The notes under the pieces: model-generated
Seen by the model: only the letters and a program-made list of their open reading frames with translations
Databases searched by the model: none
Told to the model about the DNA's origin: nothing
In this document: one piece after another, positions 8,368 through 16,780 of the stretch
How positions within the stretch are numbered: position 1 is the stretch's first letter
Layout: each line of letters opens with the position of its first letter
Origin: Muribaculaceae bacterium
GTDB taxonomy: Bacteria; Bacteroidota; Bacteroidia; Bacteroidales; Muribaculaceae
Direction of reading: 5' to 3'
DNA: 64,000 nt
Assembly: GCA_022509185.1 (NCBI GenBank)
Contig: JAFLTS010000003.1
Location: 1-64,000 of the forward strand
Program-made: the position numbers and the translations under genes

Positions 8368-10101
8368 TTAAGCTTCTGATTCCTTTTCAGCCGGTTCTTC
8401 TTTATAGAGATAATCCTTTATTTGTTCGGGACGGAAATTACCTATGAAAGAAGCATGTTGTGCCACTTCCGCTTGGCCATATTTTACATATACTTCAAGG
8501 GATTTACGGAATGTTTCGTTTCTTTGCACATCTTCAAGAAGAAGATATCCCATAATAATATGGCCGGCCATTTCTACAAGTCGACGGGCCATGAAATCAT
8601 GGAAGCCCTGATCATCCACTCCAAATACAGCCTGCACTGCGTCAGCATATTGCTGAGTCATAAAAACAAGCGTGTTTTTAATTGCTTCATCTTCCGGGTG
8701 AACAGATTCGGCCTCAAACTCTTTTATTTTATTAAGATATGTACCAGTTGATACATGACGAATGGCTGCTACTACTTGCAACTGTGTGGTACCTTCATAG
8801 ATTGAGGTGATTCTTGCATCCCTATAAAGACGTTCACATTTATAATCTTTCATGAAACCTGATCCACCATGAATTTGAATAGCATCATAGGTGTTTTGGT
8901 TACAGAATTCAGAAGTCATACCTTTAGCCAAAGGAGTGAAAGCATCAGCCAGTTTACTATAATATTTCTGTTCTTTCTTTTCTTCAGGAGTAAGAGCCCT
9001 CTCTTTGGCAATATCGTCGTATATCTTATACATGTCAACAAATCTGGAACATGCATACAAAAGAGCACGTGAGGCATCGAGCTTCGCCTTCATAGTGGAA
9101 AGAATCTCTGCCACCGCCGGGAATTCGATGATAGGTTTGCCAAATTGCTTACGGTCTTTAGCATAAGATAATGCTTCACGATAAGCTGCCTCGCTTATAC
9201 CTACAGATTGAGCGGCAATGCCAAGTCGGGCACCGTTCATTAGTGCCATTACGTATTTAATCAGACCTAAACGTGTGCTTCCTACAAGTTCAGCCGGTGC
9301 GTCTTTATAAACGAGTTCACAGGTGGGACTTCCTTTGATACCCATTTTATTTTCAATACGTCTTACATTCACACCACCGTTTCTCTTGTCATAGATAAAC
9401 ATAGAGAGTCCCCGTCCATCTTTTGAACCCTCTTCGGAACGTGCTAATACTAAATGAATATCGCTGTCGCCGTTTGTGATAAATCTTTTCACTCCATTAA
9501 GCACATATGTCCCATCTTCTTTTTTAGTTGCCTTTAGCATCACAGACTGAAGATCGGAACCGGCATCAGGTTCTGTAAGGTCCATAGACATAGTTTCACC
9601 CTTGCAGACACGTGGAATGTATTTTTCCTTCTGAGCGTCATCGGCAAATTCATAGATTGTTTCAGCACAATCCTGCAGACCCCATATATTTTCGAAAGCT
9701 GCGTCAGCACGACTCACCATATCGGCAGCCATAATATAGGGAGTAATCGGGAAGTTGAGACCTCCCAGCTTCCTGGGCATTGACATACCCATCAATCCTG
9801 CTTTTCGACAGGCATCAAGATTTTTTTCTGTGCCTTTGGCATAAACCACCCTGCCGTTTTTTACGCTGGGTCCTTCATGATCGATTTCCTCAGCGTTTTC
9901 TGCTATAACATTGGCGCAAATATCACCAACGATGTCAAGAACTTTGTCGTAGCTATCCATGGCGTCTTCAAAGTTCTGCGGAGCATAATCATATTTATCC
10001 GCATCAGCGAAATTTCTCTCTTTGAGTTCCACTATCTTTTCCATCATGGGATGGGTGAGATAATGTTTGAGAGTATCGTTGTCAGAATAAAAATTGGCCA
10101 T
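8368..10101 (-). CDS. Acyl-CoA dehydrogenase
   Basis: FAD enzyme that oxidises an acyl-CoA to the enoyl-CoA and hands electrons to ETF. The 577-residue protein has the expected layout: N-terminal helical domain, a middle beta domain with SMDLTEPDAGSDLQ near 171 and FITNGDSDIHLVL near 206, and a C-terminal helical domain with DRKQFGKPIIEFPAV near 316 and IHGGSGFMKDYKCERLYRDA near 414. The likely catalytic glutamate is in YEGTTQLQ near 440. It is longer than classical 380-residue members because of a C-terminal extension of about 130 residues, seen also in FadE-type family members. It overlaps etfA by one base (TAATG). The natural substrate cannot be read from sequence. Confidence 0.9.
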   Translation of the reverse strand: MANFYSDNDTLKHYLTHPMMEKIVELKERNFADADKYDYAPQNFEDAMDSYDKVLDIVGDICANVIAENAEEIDHEGPSVKNGRVVYAKGTEKNLDACRKAGLMGMSMPRKLGGLNFPITPYIMAADMVSRADAAFENIWGLQDCAETIYEFADDAQKEKYIPRVCKGETMSMDLTEPDAGSDLQSVMLKATKKEDGTYVLNGVKRFITNGDSDIHLVLARSEEGSKDGRGLSMFIYDKRNGGVNVRRIENKMGIKGSPTCELVYKDAPAELVGSTRLGLIKYVMALMNGARLGIAAQSVGISEAAYREALSYAKDRKQFGKPIIEFPAVAEILSTMKAKLDASRALLYACSRFVDMYKIYDDIAKERALTPEEKKEQKYYSKLADAFTPLAKGMTSEFCNQNTYDAIQIHGGSGFMKDYKCERLYRDARITSIYEGTTQLQVVAAIRHVSTGTYLNKIKEFEAESVHPEDEAIKNTLVFMTQQYADAVQAVFGVDDQGFHDFMARRLVEMAGHIIMGYLLLEDVQRNETFRKSLEVYVKYGQAEVAQHASFIGNFRPEQIKDYLYKEEPAEKESEA

Positions 10102-11129
10102 TATTTAGAATTCTTTTTATAATACTTGATTAATTTAGGCACCACATCTTCAAATTTACCGGTGATTACATAATCGGCAATCTTATTGATAGGTGCATCG
10201 GGATCTGAATTTATAGAGATGATAAGAGCTGAATCCTGCATGCCGGCAATATGTTGTATTTGACCTGAAATACCACATGCGATATATAATTTGGGACGCA
10301 CAGTGACACCGGTCTGGCCTATCTGACGGTCGTGGTCAGCCCAACCTGCATCCACTGCTGCACGGCTGGCTCCTACTTCAGCACCAAGAGTGTCAGCGAG
10401 TTGCTGGAGGATGTCGAAATTTTCTTTGCTTCCTACGCCATAACCACCGGCTACAATTATTGGACTGCCCTTAAGGTTTACTTTTGATTTTTCAACATGG
10501 CGGTCAATTATTTCAATCACAAAGTCTTCCGGCTTTGTATATTTATTTACCTCCATGTTTTTCACCTCTCCCTTGTAATTGGAATCTTTTTCTTCCTTTT
10601 TCATTACGCCTTCCCTTACAGTGGCCATTTGAGGTCGGCAGTCAGGATTGACAATTGTAGCTACTATATTACCACCAAAAGCCGGACGAATTTGATAAAG
10701 AAGGTCTTTGTATTCTTTCCCGGTTTTTACATCTGTGTAATCTCCAATTTCGAGAGAAGTACAGTCGGCTGTGAGTCCGCTATGAAGTGCAGAAGAAACC
10801 CTGGGTCCTAAATCACGACCTATCGAAGTTGCACCCATGAAAGCAATTCTGGGCTCTATTTCTTTAAAAAGATTTATCAGGATAGAGGAATGCGGAAGAG
10901 AAGTATAAGGATATAATCTGGAATCTTCGAATTTATATATGGTATCGACTCCATAAGGAAGAATCTGTTTTTCTATATCCTTTAGATTATCACCCGCCAC
11001 TACTGCTTCAAGTTTAATTCCCAGATTATCGGCAAGCTGGCGTCCCTTAGTAAGCAATTCCAGGCTTACATCTGAAACTTTTCCGTCTTCGTATTCACAG
11101 TATACTATAAGATTGTTTTTGTCTGCCAT
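10101..11129 (-). CDS. etfA: Electron transfer flavoprotein alpha subunit
   Basis: Larger ETF subunit, which binds FAD and pairs with EtfB to carry electrons away from the acyl-CoA dehydrogenase encoded next. The 342-residue protein has the C-terminal ETF-alpha FAD domain with VAGGYGVGSKENF near 228, GASRAAVDAGW near 254, QIGQTGVTVRPKLYIACGIS near 271 and a SDPDAPINKIADY signature near 312. Its stop overlaps the dehydrogenase start by one base, and etfB ends 23 bases upstream. Whether this ETF bifurcates electrons cannot be judged by eye. Confidence 0.93.
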   Translation of the reverse strand: MADKNNLIVYCEYEDGKVSDVSLELLTKGRQLADNLGIKLEAVVAGDNLKDIEKQILPYGVDTIYKFEDSRLYPYTSLPHSSILINLFKEIEPRIAFMGATSIGRDLGPRVSSALHSGLTADCTSLEIGDYTDVKTGKEYKDLLYQIRPAFGGNIVATIVNPDCRPQMATVREGVMKKEEKDSNYKGEVKNMEVNKYTKPEDFVIEIIDRHVEKSKVNLKGSPIIVAGGYGVGSKENFDILQQLADTLGAEVGASRAAVDAGWADHDRQIGQTGVTVRPKLYIACGISGQIQHIAGMQDSALIISINSDPDAPINKIADYVITGKFEDVVPKLIKYYKKNSK

Positions 11130-11152
11130 TTTAGTAAGTAGTTAGTTTTGAA

Positions 11153-12022
11153 TCAACCTATTGTATGGTTGGCGATAAGATCTATGATAAGATTTTCCAG
11201 CTCTTCCTCGGTATTCTCTATTTTTCGAGCTTCTTTAGCTGTAAACACCACATTTTGTATAGATTTCACTTTGGTAGGTGACCCTGAGAGGCCACATTGC
11301 GCCAAATCAGCATCTACATCAGCAGCCGACCATTCACCTATGGAGAGGTATGGGCGTTTTTCAATGAATTCTTTTTTCTGCTCATCATTAGCCACCTCAG
11401 ATGGAACTGCAGCATATTTATATTTCTGTACAGCTTTTGCATTACGGGGCCGACACTCATCAGCAGTGCCATTTACAGTAATCACCAAAGGAAGCTTACC
11501 TTTAACTGTTTCAACACCGCTTTCGAGCCTTCTTTTCACTGTAACTTCTCCATTATCTACACTTAAGATATCTTCGGCATAAGTGATCTGAGGAATACCA
11601 AGTTTTTCTGCCACCTGCGGTCCAACCTGAGCAGTGTCTCCGTCTATCGCCTGTCGACCTCCTATAATGAGATCGAAATCTCCTAATTTCCTGATGGCAG
11701 CACTTAAAGCATACGAAGTAGCCAAGGTGTCGCTACCTGCAAATGCTCTATCTGAAAGCACCACTCCGTAGTCTGCCCCACGGAATAATCCCTCTCTAAC
11801 AATTTCGGCTGCTCGTGCCGGGCCCATGGTGAGCAAAGTAACCTTGCTTCCCGGATAGAGATCCTTAAGTTTCAAGGCTTGCTCAAGTGCATTCAGGTCT
11901 TCAGGATTAAAGATTGCAGGTAAAGCAGCACGATTCACTGTGCCATCAGCCTTCATCGCATCCTTGCCGACATTTCTTGTGTCGGGTACCTGTTTCGCAA
12001 GTACAATGATATTTAAGCTCAT
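11153..12022 (-). CDS. etfB: Electron transfer flavoprotein beta subunit
   Basis: Smaller ETF subunit, first gene of the etfB-etfA-acyl-CoA dehydrogenase operon. The 289-residue protein begins IIVLAKQVPDTRNVG and contains NPEDLNALEQALKL near 41, GADYGVVLSDRAFAGSDTLA near 82, LIIGGRQAIDGDTAQVGPQV near 115 and RRLESGVETVKGKLPLVITV near 164, all typical of EtfB/FixA. Length is slightly above the usual 250-260 residues because of the C-terminal region. A TAACTTTG -7 element and a 15-bp palindrome lie just upstream. Confidence 0.93.
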   Translation of the reverse strand: MSLNIIVLAKQVPDTRNVGKDAMKADGTVNRAALPAIFNPEDLNALEQALKLKDLYPGSKVTLLTMGPARAAEIVREGLFRGADYGVVLSDRAFAGSDTLATSYALSAAIRKLGDFDLIIGGRQAIDGDTAQVGPQVAEKLGIPQITYAEDILSVDNGEVTVKRRLESGVETVKGKLPLVITVNGTADECRPRNAKAVQKYKYAAVPSEVANDEQKKEFIEKRPYLSIGEWSAADVDADLAQCGLSGSPTKVKSIQNVVFTAKEARKIENTEEELENLIIDLIANHTIG

Positions 12023-12061
12023 TTTATATAATATTGTTGATTTGTTCGTCTATAGCGGAGT

Positions 12062-12076
12062 GTGCCTATTAGGCAC
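12062..12076. promoter_or_regulatory. 15-bp palindrome at the etfB start site (possible operator)
   Basis: The sequence GTGCCTA-T-TAGGCAC is a perfect 7-bp inverted repeat around one central base. It lies immediately downstream of the etfB -7 element, where a bound repressor would block initiation, and 30 bases from the -7 element of the divergent gene. A dimeric regulator of fatty-acid use (TetR or FadR type) is one possibility; none is encoded nearby. Confidence 0.4.
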
Positions 12077-12084
12077 AATATGTG

Positions 12085-12092
12085 CAAAGTTA
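12085..12092 (-). promoter_or_regulatory. -7 element of the etfB operon promoter
   Basis: TAACTTTG on the minus strand matches TAnnTTTG, about 60 bases before the etfB ATG. I see no convincing -33 TTTG at the usual spacing. Confidence 0.55.
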
Positions 12093-12104
12093 AAAAATAT
12101 TTTT

Positions 12105-12112
12105 TAAATTTG
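12105..12112 (+). promoter_or_regulatory. -7 element of the PD40 protein gene
   Basis: TAAATTTG matches the Bacteroidetes -7 consensus. The start site would be near 12116-12120, giving a 5' leader of about 30 bases before the TTG start at 12150. Confidence 0.5.
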
Positions 12113-12149
12113 TGTCTTCAAGCCTAATGGAAATAAAAACATTAAAGAT

Positions 12150-13385
12150 TTGAAAAATAAATTTATTCTTTCAGGTATTATATTGCTGATTTCATTCTTT
12201 TTAGGGCCTAAAGCATTCTCTGCTAAAGCCAAAGCCCCTGTGGCTGAAGAAGTTTTGCAGAAGGCACGGGATGCTTTTTTCAATTATGAGTTTGAAGAGG
12301 CAGCAGAGCTATATGAAGAATACGAAGCCCTGAAAACAAAAGCGAAAAAACCTTTTGATGAAAATTATGAAAGCTTCACGCGAGAATTAAATATTGCATC
12401 TAATGCCTTTGATCGGGTTCAAAAAATAGTCATAGTTGACTCTATCAGTGTCAACAGAGATAAATTTTATGAAGCTTACCGGCTGACGGAATCAACCGGT
12501 AAAATAGAAAAATCGGTCGAAGGAGGTGAAAATGCTTATAAATTTATAAATGAAGCGGGTGACTATTCTATTTATTCTAAAACAGGCGGTAATGGGGAAC
12601 TGCGTCTTTATGAAAGCAGGATTTTGCTTGACGGCAACAAGGAAGAGGAAGAAATTTTAAATGGTGACTTCGAGCTTTCGGGAGACTATTCATTTCCTTT
12701 TATGAGCGGAGATGGCCAGACTTTATATTTTGCTAACAACGGAGAAGAATCTATGGGAGGTTTCGATATTTTCGTTGCCCAAAGAGATCCAATTACGGGG
12801 GAATATCTAAATCCCTTAAATGTTGGGATGCCCTTTAATTCTCCCTATGATGATATAATGATGGTTTTGGATGAAGAAAAAGGTATAGGATGGTGGGCCA
12901 CCGACCGTAATACAGATGATGGCAAGATATCGGTGTATGTATATCTTTTGGATGAAATAAGGAAAAACTATCCATCTGATACGGAAAACCTAACAGATTA
13001 TGCAAGAATTTCTTCATATAAAGACACCTGGATCGAAGGTGAGGAATCAAAATATAAAAACCTGATGACTACGCTGGGGACTCCGGAAAAGAAGAAACAG
13101 GAGAAAAACCGGGAATTTGAATTAAATCTCGGTAATGGTAGAAAAGTGACTGCGTTTTCGGATTTCCGTAACAGAAAATCTGTGGATTTGATGAAACAGT
13201 TTATTTCAAAAGAGAAATTGTTGTCGAGTAAGGAGAATAACTTGCAGAAATTACGAATCACTTATAAATCTACCGGAAAAGGGGAGAAGGATATATTGAC
13301 TGCAGAAAGTGAGATAGAAGACCTAAGAAATGAGGTGAAAAATATCCGGAATGAAATTATAAGGCTTGAAAAGGCTGTGAGGTGA
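12150..13385 (+). CDS. Exported PD40-type beta-propeller protein with C-terminal coiled coil
   Basis: A 411-residue protein with a signal peptide (residues 1-25, cleavage near AFSA). A helical region follows that looks TPR-like (VLQKARDAFFNYEFEEAAEL). Near 175-260 come PD40/TolB-type propeller segments: FPFMSGDGQTLYFANN, GGFDIFVAQRD and GIGWWATDRN. The last 50 residues are a charged coiled coil. PD40 repeats occur in periplasmic T9SS and OmpA-type proteins of Bacteroidetes, but no OmpA domain is present and I cannot name a function. The start is a TTG; no in-frame ATG is available upstream, and the TTG overlaps the stop of a tiny leader ORF. Confidence 0.7.
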   Translation: MKNKFILSGIILLISFFLGPKAFSAKAKAPVAEEVLQKARDAFFNYEFEEAAELYEEYEALKTKAKKPFDENYESFTRELNIASNAFDRVQKIVIVDSISVNRDKFYEAYRLTESTGKIEKSVEGGENAYKFINEAGDYSIYSKTGGNGELRLYESRILLDGNKEEEEILNGDFELSGDYSFPFMSGDGQTLYFANNGEESMGGFDIFVAQRDPITGEYLNPLNVGMPFNSPYDDIMMVLDEEKGIGWWATDRNTDDGKISVYVYLLDEIRKNYPSDTENLTDYARISSYKDTWIEGEESKYKNLMTTLGTPEKKKQEKNREFELNLGNGRKVTAFSDFRNRKSVDLMKQFISKEKLLSSKENNLQKLRITYKSTGKGEKDILTAESEIEDLRNEVKNIRNEIIRLEKAVR

Positions 13386-13400
13386 TGTGATTAAAACTTC

Positions 13401-13419
13401 ACCAATAGAAAATATTGGT
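13401..13419 (+). terminator. Weak hairpin after the PD40 gene
   Basis: ACCAATA and TATTGGT form a 7-bp stem with loop GAAAA, 16 bases after the stop. An A-run, not a T-run, follows on the plus strand, so termination is uncertain. Confidence 0.25.
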
Positions 13420-13456
13420 AAAAAAGCTGAAATTAAAAGGGATAAAGGAAATAATA

Positions 13457-13488
13457 TTTGCAGGATTGGGATAGATTTTGTAATTTTG
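13457..13488 (+). promoter_or_regulatory. Promoter of rpsF-rpsR-rplI
   Basis: A TTTG at 13457-13460 and TAATTTTG at 13481-13488 are separated by 20 bases, a full match to the Bacteroidetes sigma pattern. Transcription would start near 13493. Confidence 0.8.
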
Positions 13489-13491
13489 CCG

Positions 13492-13516
13492 CGGTTTTTC
13501 CGGGAAAAGTAAACCG
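13492..13516 (+). promoter_or_regulatory. Hairpin in the rpsF leader, candidate S6:S18 binding site
   Basis: Right at the predicted transcript start, CGGTTT and AAACCG can pair around a loop that contains CCGGGA. S6:S18 autoregulatory leaders in other bacteria have a stem with a conserved unpaired CCG. The position and the CCG fit, but the structure was drawn by eye. Confidence 0.35.
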
Positions 13517-13539
13517 GGATAAAATTAATATTTAAAATT

Positions 13540-13926
13540 ATGAATTGTTACGAAACCGTTTTCATTTTGACTCCCGTTTTGTCTGATGATCAGATGAAGG
13601 AAGCGGTAGAAAAATTCAAGAACGTACTTGTTCAGAACGGTGCGGAAATCGTAAATGAAGAAGAGTGGGGTCTTCGGAAACTTGCGTATCCCATCCAGAA
13701 GAAGTCTACAGGATTTTACTGCTTGCTCGAATTCAAGGGAGAACCCACAATTGTCAAGAAACTTGATGTAGCCTTCAGGCGTGATGAGAGGGTAATCAGA
13801 TTTTTAACTTTCCGTCTTGACAAATATGCTCAGGAATATGCAGAAAAGCGTAGGAATCTGAGAGCTAACAAGAACAATGAGAAACCAGCGTCGACACCAG
13901 TCGAAGCAGAAAACAAGGAGGCTTAA
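13540..13926 (+). CDS. rpsF: 30S ribosomal protein S6
   Basis: S6 binds 16S rRNA together with S18 in the 30S platform. The 128-residue protein starts [18 protein letters not shown] and contains the S6 signature [19 protein letters not shown] near 47 and a core [19 protein letters not shown] near 75. The C-terminus is a charged, probably disordered tail of about 30 residues. It is the first gene of the classic rpsF-rpsR-rplI cluster, with rpsR starting 4 bases after its stop. Confidence 0.97.
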   Translation: MNCYETVFILTPVLSDDQMKEAVEKFKNVLVQNGAEIVNEEEWGLRKLAYPIQKKSTGFYCLLEFKGEPTIVKKLDVAFRRDERVIRFLTFRLDKYAQEYAEKRRNLRANKNNEKPASTPVEAENKEA

Positions 13927-13929
13927 ACC

Positions 13930-14196
13930 ATGGCAGCAAATAGTGAAATTAGATATCTCACACCGTTGTCGGTTGAGACCAGAAAGAAGAAATACTGCAG
14001 ATTCAAAAGAAGCGGTATTAAATATGTGGATTATAAAGATCCAGAGTTTTTAAAGAAATTTCTGAATGAGCAAGGAAAACTCTTGCCACGCCGTATCACC
14101 GGTACTTCATTGAAATTTCAACGTAGAGTGGCACAGGCAGTGAAGAGAGCACGCCATTTGGCCTTATTGCCTTATGTAGCTGACTTGATGAAATAA
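13930..14196 (+). CDS. rpsR: 30S ribosomal protein S18
   Basis: S18 forms a heterodimer with S6 on the small subunit. The 88-residue basic protein has the S18 core: [19 protein letters not shown] near 18-36 and [20 protein letters not shown] near 51-70. Length is normal. It lies between rpsF and rplI in a single transcription unit. Confidence 0.97.
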   Translation: MAANSEIRYLTPLSVETRKKKYCRFKRSGIKYVDYKDPEFLKKFLNEQGKLLPRRITGTSLKFQRRVAQAVKRARHLALLPYVADLMK

Positions 14197-14218
14197 TAAC
14201 CTTCAAAACGAACATACA

Positions 14219-14662
14219 ATGAAGATAATTCTTAAAGAAAACGTGCCGAGTCTCGGTTATAAGGATGACGTTGTGGAGGTTAAGGATGGTTATGGACGCA
14301 ACTATCTGATTCCGCAAGGGCTTGCTATCATAGCTTCAGAATCAGCTCTGAAGAGAAGAGCAGAAGACCAGAAACAAAGAGCCCACAAATTAGAAAAGAT
14401 CAAGGCTGACGCTGAAGCAGCTGCAGCAGCTTTGGAAGGTGTTAGACTCACTATCGGAGCTAAGACAAGTTCTAAAGGTACTATTTTCGGCAGCGTTAAT
14501 GCCATACAGATTGCCGAAGCTTTGGAGAAACTGGGTCATCTAGTAGACCGTAAGATCATTGAAATAAAAGATCCGGTGAAAGAAGTAGGTGTTTACAAAG
14601 CTATTCTTAGATTCCATAAAGATGTGGTGAAAGATATAGAATTTGAAGTTATTGCCGAATAA
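14219..14662 (+). CDS. rplI: 50S ribosomal protein L9
   Basis: L9 binds 23S rRNA at the base of the L1 stalk and helps keep the reading frame. The 147-residue protein has the N-terminal domain with KENVPSLGYKDDVVEVKDGY and GRNYLIPQGLAI (residues 6-38). A long connecting helix and the C-terminal domain (SSKGTIFGSVNAIQIAEAL near 82) follow. Length is normal. It is the last gene of the cluster and is followed by a strong terminator. Confidence 0.97.
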   Translation: MKIILKENVPSLGYKDDVVEVKDGYGRNYLIPQGLAIIASESALKRRAEDQKQRAHKLEKIKADAEAAAAALEGVRLTIGAKTSSKGTIFGSVNAIQIAEALEKLGHLVDRKIIEIKDPVKEVGVYKAILRFHKDVVKDIEFEVIAE

Positions 14663-14694
14663 TCGGTATTTCAGATATTCTAAAGCTTAAAAAG

Positions 14695-14726
14695 GATATC
14701 AAGACTTGGTTCTTGATATCTTTTTT
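14695..14726 (+). terminator. Intrinsic terminator after rplI
   Basis: GATATCAAGA and TCTTGATATC form a perfect 10-bp stem around a 6-base loop and are followed directly by TTTTTT. This is a textbook Rho-independent terminator for the ribosomal protein operon. Confidence 0.93.
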
Positions 14727-14743
14727 CGTTGATGGAAATTTAT

Positions 14744-14751
14744 TAAATTTG
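14744..14751 (+). promoter_or_regulatory. -7 element of the dnaN operon
   Basis: TAAATTTG matches TAnnTTTG, 68 bases before the dnaN ATG. No clear -33 TTTG is seen at the usual distance, where the preceding terminator lies. Confidence 0.55.
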
Positions 14752-14819
14752 CGTTAATTGTAAGCGTGCTACGCTTATTGAACAGGCAAGATTTCAAAGA
14801 AACTAAAAACCATATATCC

Positions 14820-15941
14820 ATGAGATTCAATATTGACGGGAAAATGCTGCAACAGCAATTGTCAGCAGTCAACAAAGTAATCAATTCCAAAAATGCATTA
14901 TCTATCCTGGATAATTTTCTTTTTGAACTGGAAGGTTCCAAATTGACAATTACAGGCAGTGATCAGGAAAACACTGTGAAAGCTAAATTGGAGGTAATGG
15001 ATAGTGATGGTGTGGGAAAAATAGCGTTGCCTGCGAAGACACTATTGGAAATCACAAAAGAAGTGAGCAGCCAGCCGGTTAATTTCAGGCTCAATGAACA
15101 AACCGGGGAAATTGATCTGGAATTCTTAAATGGAAAATTCAGATTCATGGGTGTTAATGCTGACGAATATCCCAAAGGAGATAACATTGAAGGAGATTCT
15201 CAAAGTTTTGATGTACCTGCTTCAGTAATCTTGAAAGGAATAGAAAACACTGTGTATGCAGTAAGCCAGGAAAATATCCGGCCGATCATGACAGGTATAT
15301 TTTGGGATATTCATGAAAAAGAGATAGTTTTTGTATCCAGTGACACCCATAAGCTTGTAAGATATATAACCAGAGAAGTATCTCCGGGGTTTGAACGTGG
15401 ATTCATCATGCCTTCCAAACCTGCAAATATACTGAAGGGAATTATAGGTAAGGAAGGTATAGTTAATATAAAGATAGGGGAGAAAGGAGCCAGTTTCACA
15501 TTTGGTGATTTTACCTTAATTTGTAGATTTATAAAGGGTAATTATCCCAATTACAATCGTGTGATTCCTACAGACAATCCCTATATCGTAACTATAGATA
15601 GAGTTTCCTTACTTAATGCGATGCGCAGGGTGGCAATTTTTGCAAGTAAAGCGTCAAATCTGGTTAAAATGGAGATGCAACCAGGTATAATGAGATTGGC
15701 GGCACAAGATCTAGATTATGGAACCTCTGCTGAAGAAAGGATAATGTGTGATTATGATGGTAGTGAAATGACTATTGGCTTTAATTCTTCTTTCACTGTA
15801 GAAATCCTTAACAATATGGGAGGGGATACTACTGTAATCAAACTTTCAGATCCGGCCCGACCCGGTATTTTCCAACCTATGGTGCAGGAACCTGAAACCG
15901 ATCTGACAATAATCCAGATGCCGATGCAGGTTATTGAATGA
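14820..15941 (+). CDS. dnaN: DNA polymerase III beta subunit (sliding clamp)
   Basis: The clamp encircles DNA and holds the replicative polymerase. From the ATG at 14820 the protein is 373 residues, the usual size, and starts MRFNIDGKMLQQQLSAVNKV. Typical segments are LEITKEVSSQPV near 84, MGVNADEYPKG near 119, ENIRPIMTGIFWDI near 154, FVSSDTHKLVRY near 173 and a C-terminal EPETDLTIIQMPMQ. A longer frame opens at a GTG at 14766, but the 18 extra residues do not resemble the family. It heads a plus-strand run reaching rlmB. Confidence 0.97.
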   Translation: MRFNIDGKMLQQQLSAVNKVINSKNALSILDNFLFELEGSKLTITGSDQENTVKAKLEVMDSDGVGKIALPAKTLLEITKEVSSQPVNFRLNEQTGEIDLEFLNGKFRFMGVNADEYPKGDNIEGDSQSFDVPASVILKGIENTVYAVSQENIRPIMTGIFWDIHEKEIVFVSSDTHKLVRYITREVSPGFERGFIMPSKPANILKGIIGKEGIVNIKIGEKGASFTFGDFTLICRFIKGNYPNYNRVIPTDNPYIVTIDRVSLLNAMRRVAIFASKASNLVKMEMQPGIMRLAAQDLDYGTSAEERIMCDYDGSEMTIGFNSSFTVEILNNMGGDTTVIKLSDPARPGIFQPMVQEPETDLTIIQMPMQVIE

Positions 15942-15999
15942 TGCCGGCATTGGTGATTGAATAATGATAGTGTAATTTCTTGAACTTATCATAAAAGAC

Positions 16000-16764
16000 A
16001 TGCAGCTTAAATTAGAAAGACCATTGATTTTTTTTGATCTTGAGACTACCGGAACCAACGTGACCCAGGACAGAATAGTGGAACTTTCTTATATAAAAAT
16101 ATATCCGGATGGTCAAGAAGAAAAACGAAGCCGTAGAATAAATCCCGGAATACCCATACCTGCGGCAAGTACGGCCGTACATCATATAACTGATGAGGAT
16201 GTTAAGGATGAACCGACTTTTCGTCAAATAGCTCGTTCCTTACATAATATTTTTGAAGGATGTGACATCGCAGGATATAACAGTAATAAATTTGATGTGC
16301 CTCTCCTAATGGAAGAATTTGGGCGTTGTGGAATAAATTTTGACGTTTCGGGGCGTCATTTTATAGACGTGCAGAATATATTTCATAAGATGGAACAACG
16401 CACATTGGTAGCAGCTTATAGATTCTATTGCGGTAAGGAACTTGAAGGAGCGCATAGTGCTCTGGCAGATACAGAAGCCACTTATGAAGTACTAAAGCAG
16501 CAAATCCAAAAATATGATGAATTGGAAAATGATGTGGCTTCTTTAGCAAAATTCTCTACCATAGGAAGAAATATGGATCTGGCCGGAAGAATAGTTCTTG
16601 ATGACCAGGATCGGCCTATCTTTAATTTCGGAAAACATAAAGGGAAAACAGTAAAAGAGGTGCTAAAAAAAGAACCTTCTTTCTATGATTGGATGATGCA
16701 AGGCGATTTCCCAAAAAACACAAAAGATGTCTTGTGTCAGTTAAAATATCAATATTCTAAATAA
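16000..16764 (+). CDS. DnaQ-like 3'-5' exonuclease with C-terminal DUF3820-like domain
   Basis: A DEDD-family exonuclease of DnaQ type, 254 residues. Exo I is FFDLETTGTNVTQDRIVELS (residues 10-29, metal ligands D12 and E14). Exo II is around GYNSNKFDVPLLMEEF, and Exo III is GAHSALADTEATYEVLK with the H and D ligands. The C-terminal part carries FNFGKHKGKTVKEVLKKEP and YDWMMQGDFP, which resembles the DUF3820 module often appended to such exonucleases. It could be the proofreading epsilon subunit or a separate repair nuclease. The position 58 bases after dnaN fits either. Confidence 0.85.
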   Translation: MQLKLERPLIFFDLETTGTNVTQDRIVELSYIKIYPDGQEEKRSRRINPGIPIPAASTAVHHITDEDVKDEPTFRQIARSLHNIFEGCDIAGYNSNKFDVPLLMEEFGRCGINFDVSGRHFIDVQNIFHKMEQRTLVAAYRFYCGKELEGAHSALADTEATYEVLKQQIQKYDELENDVASLAKFSTIGRNMDLAGRIVLDDQDRPIFNFGKHKGKTVKEVLKKEPSFYDWMMQGDFPKNTKDVLCQLKYQYSK

Positions 16765-16780
16765 AGACTGAAAGAGGACT

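Noticed and set aside
14766..14819. GTG-started N-terminal extension of dnaN
   Set aside because: The extra 18 residues are not family-like, and the ATG at 14820 gives the normal start and length of the sliding clamp.
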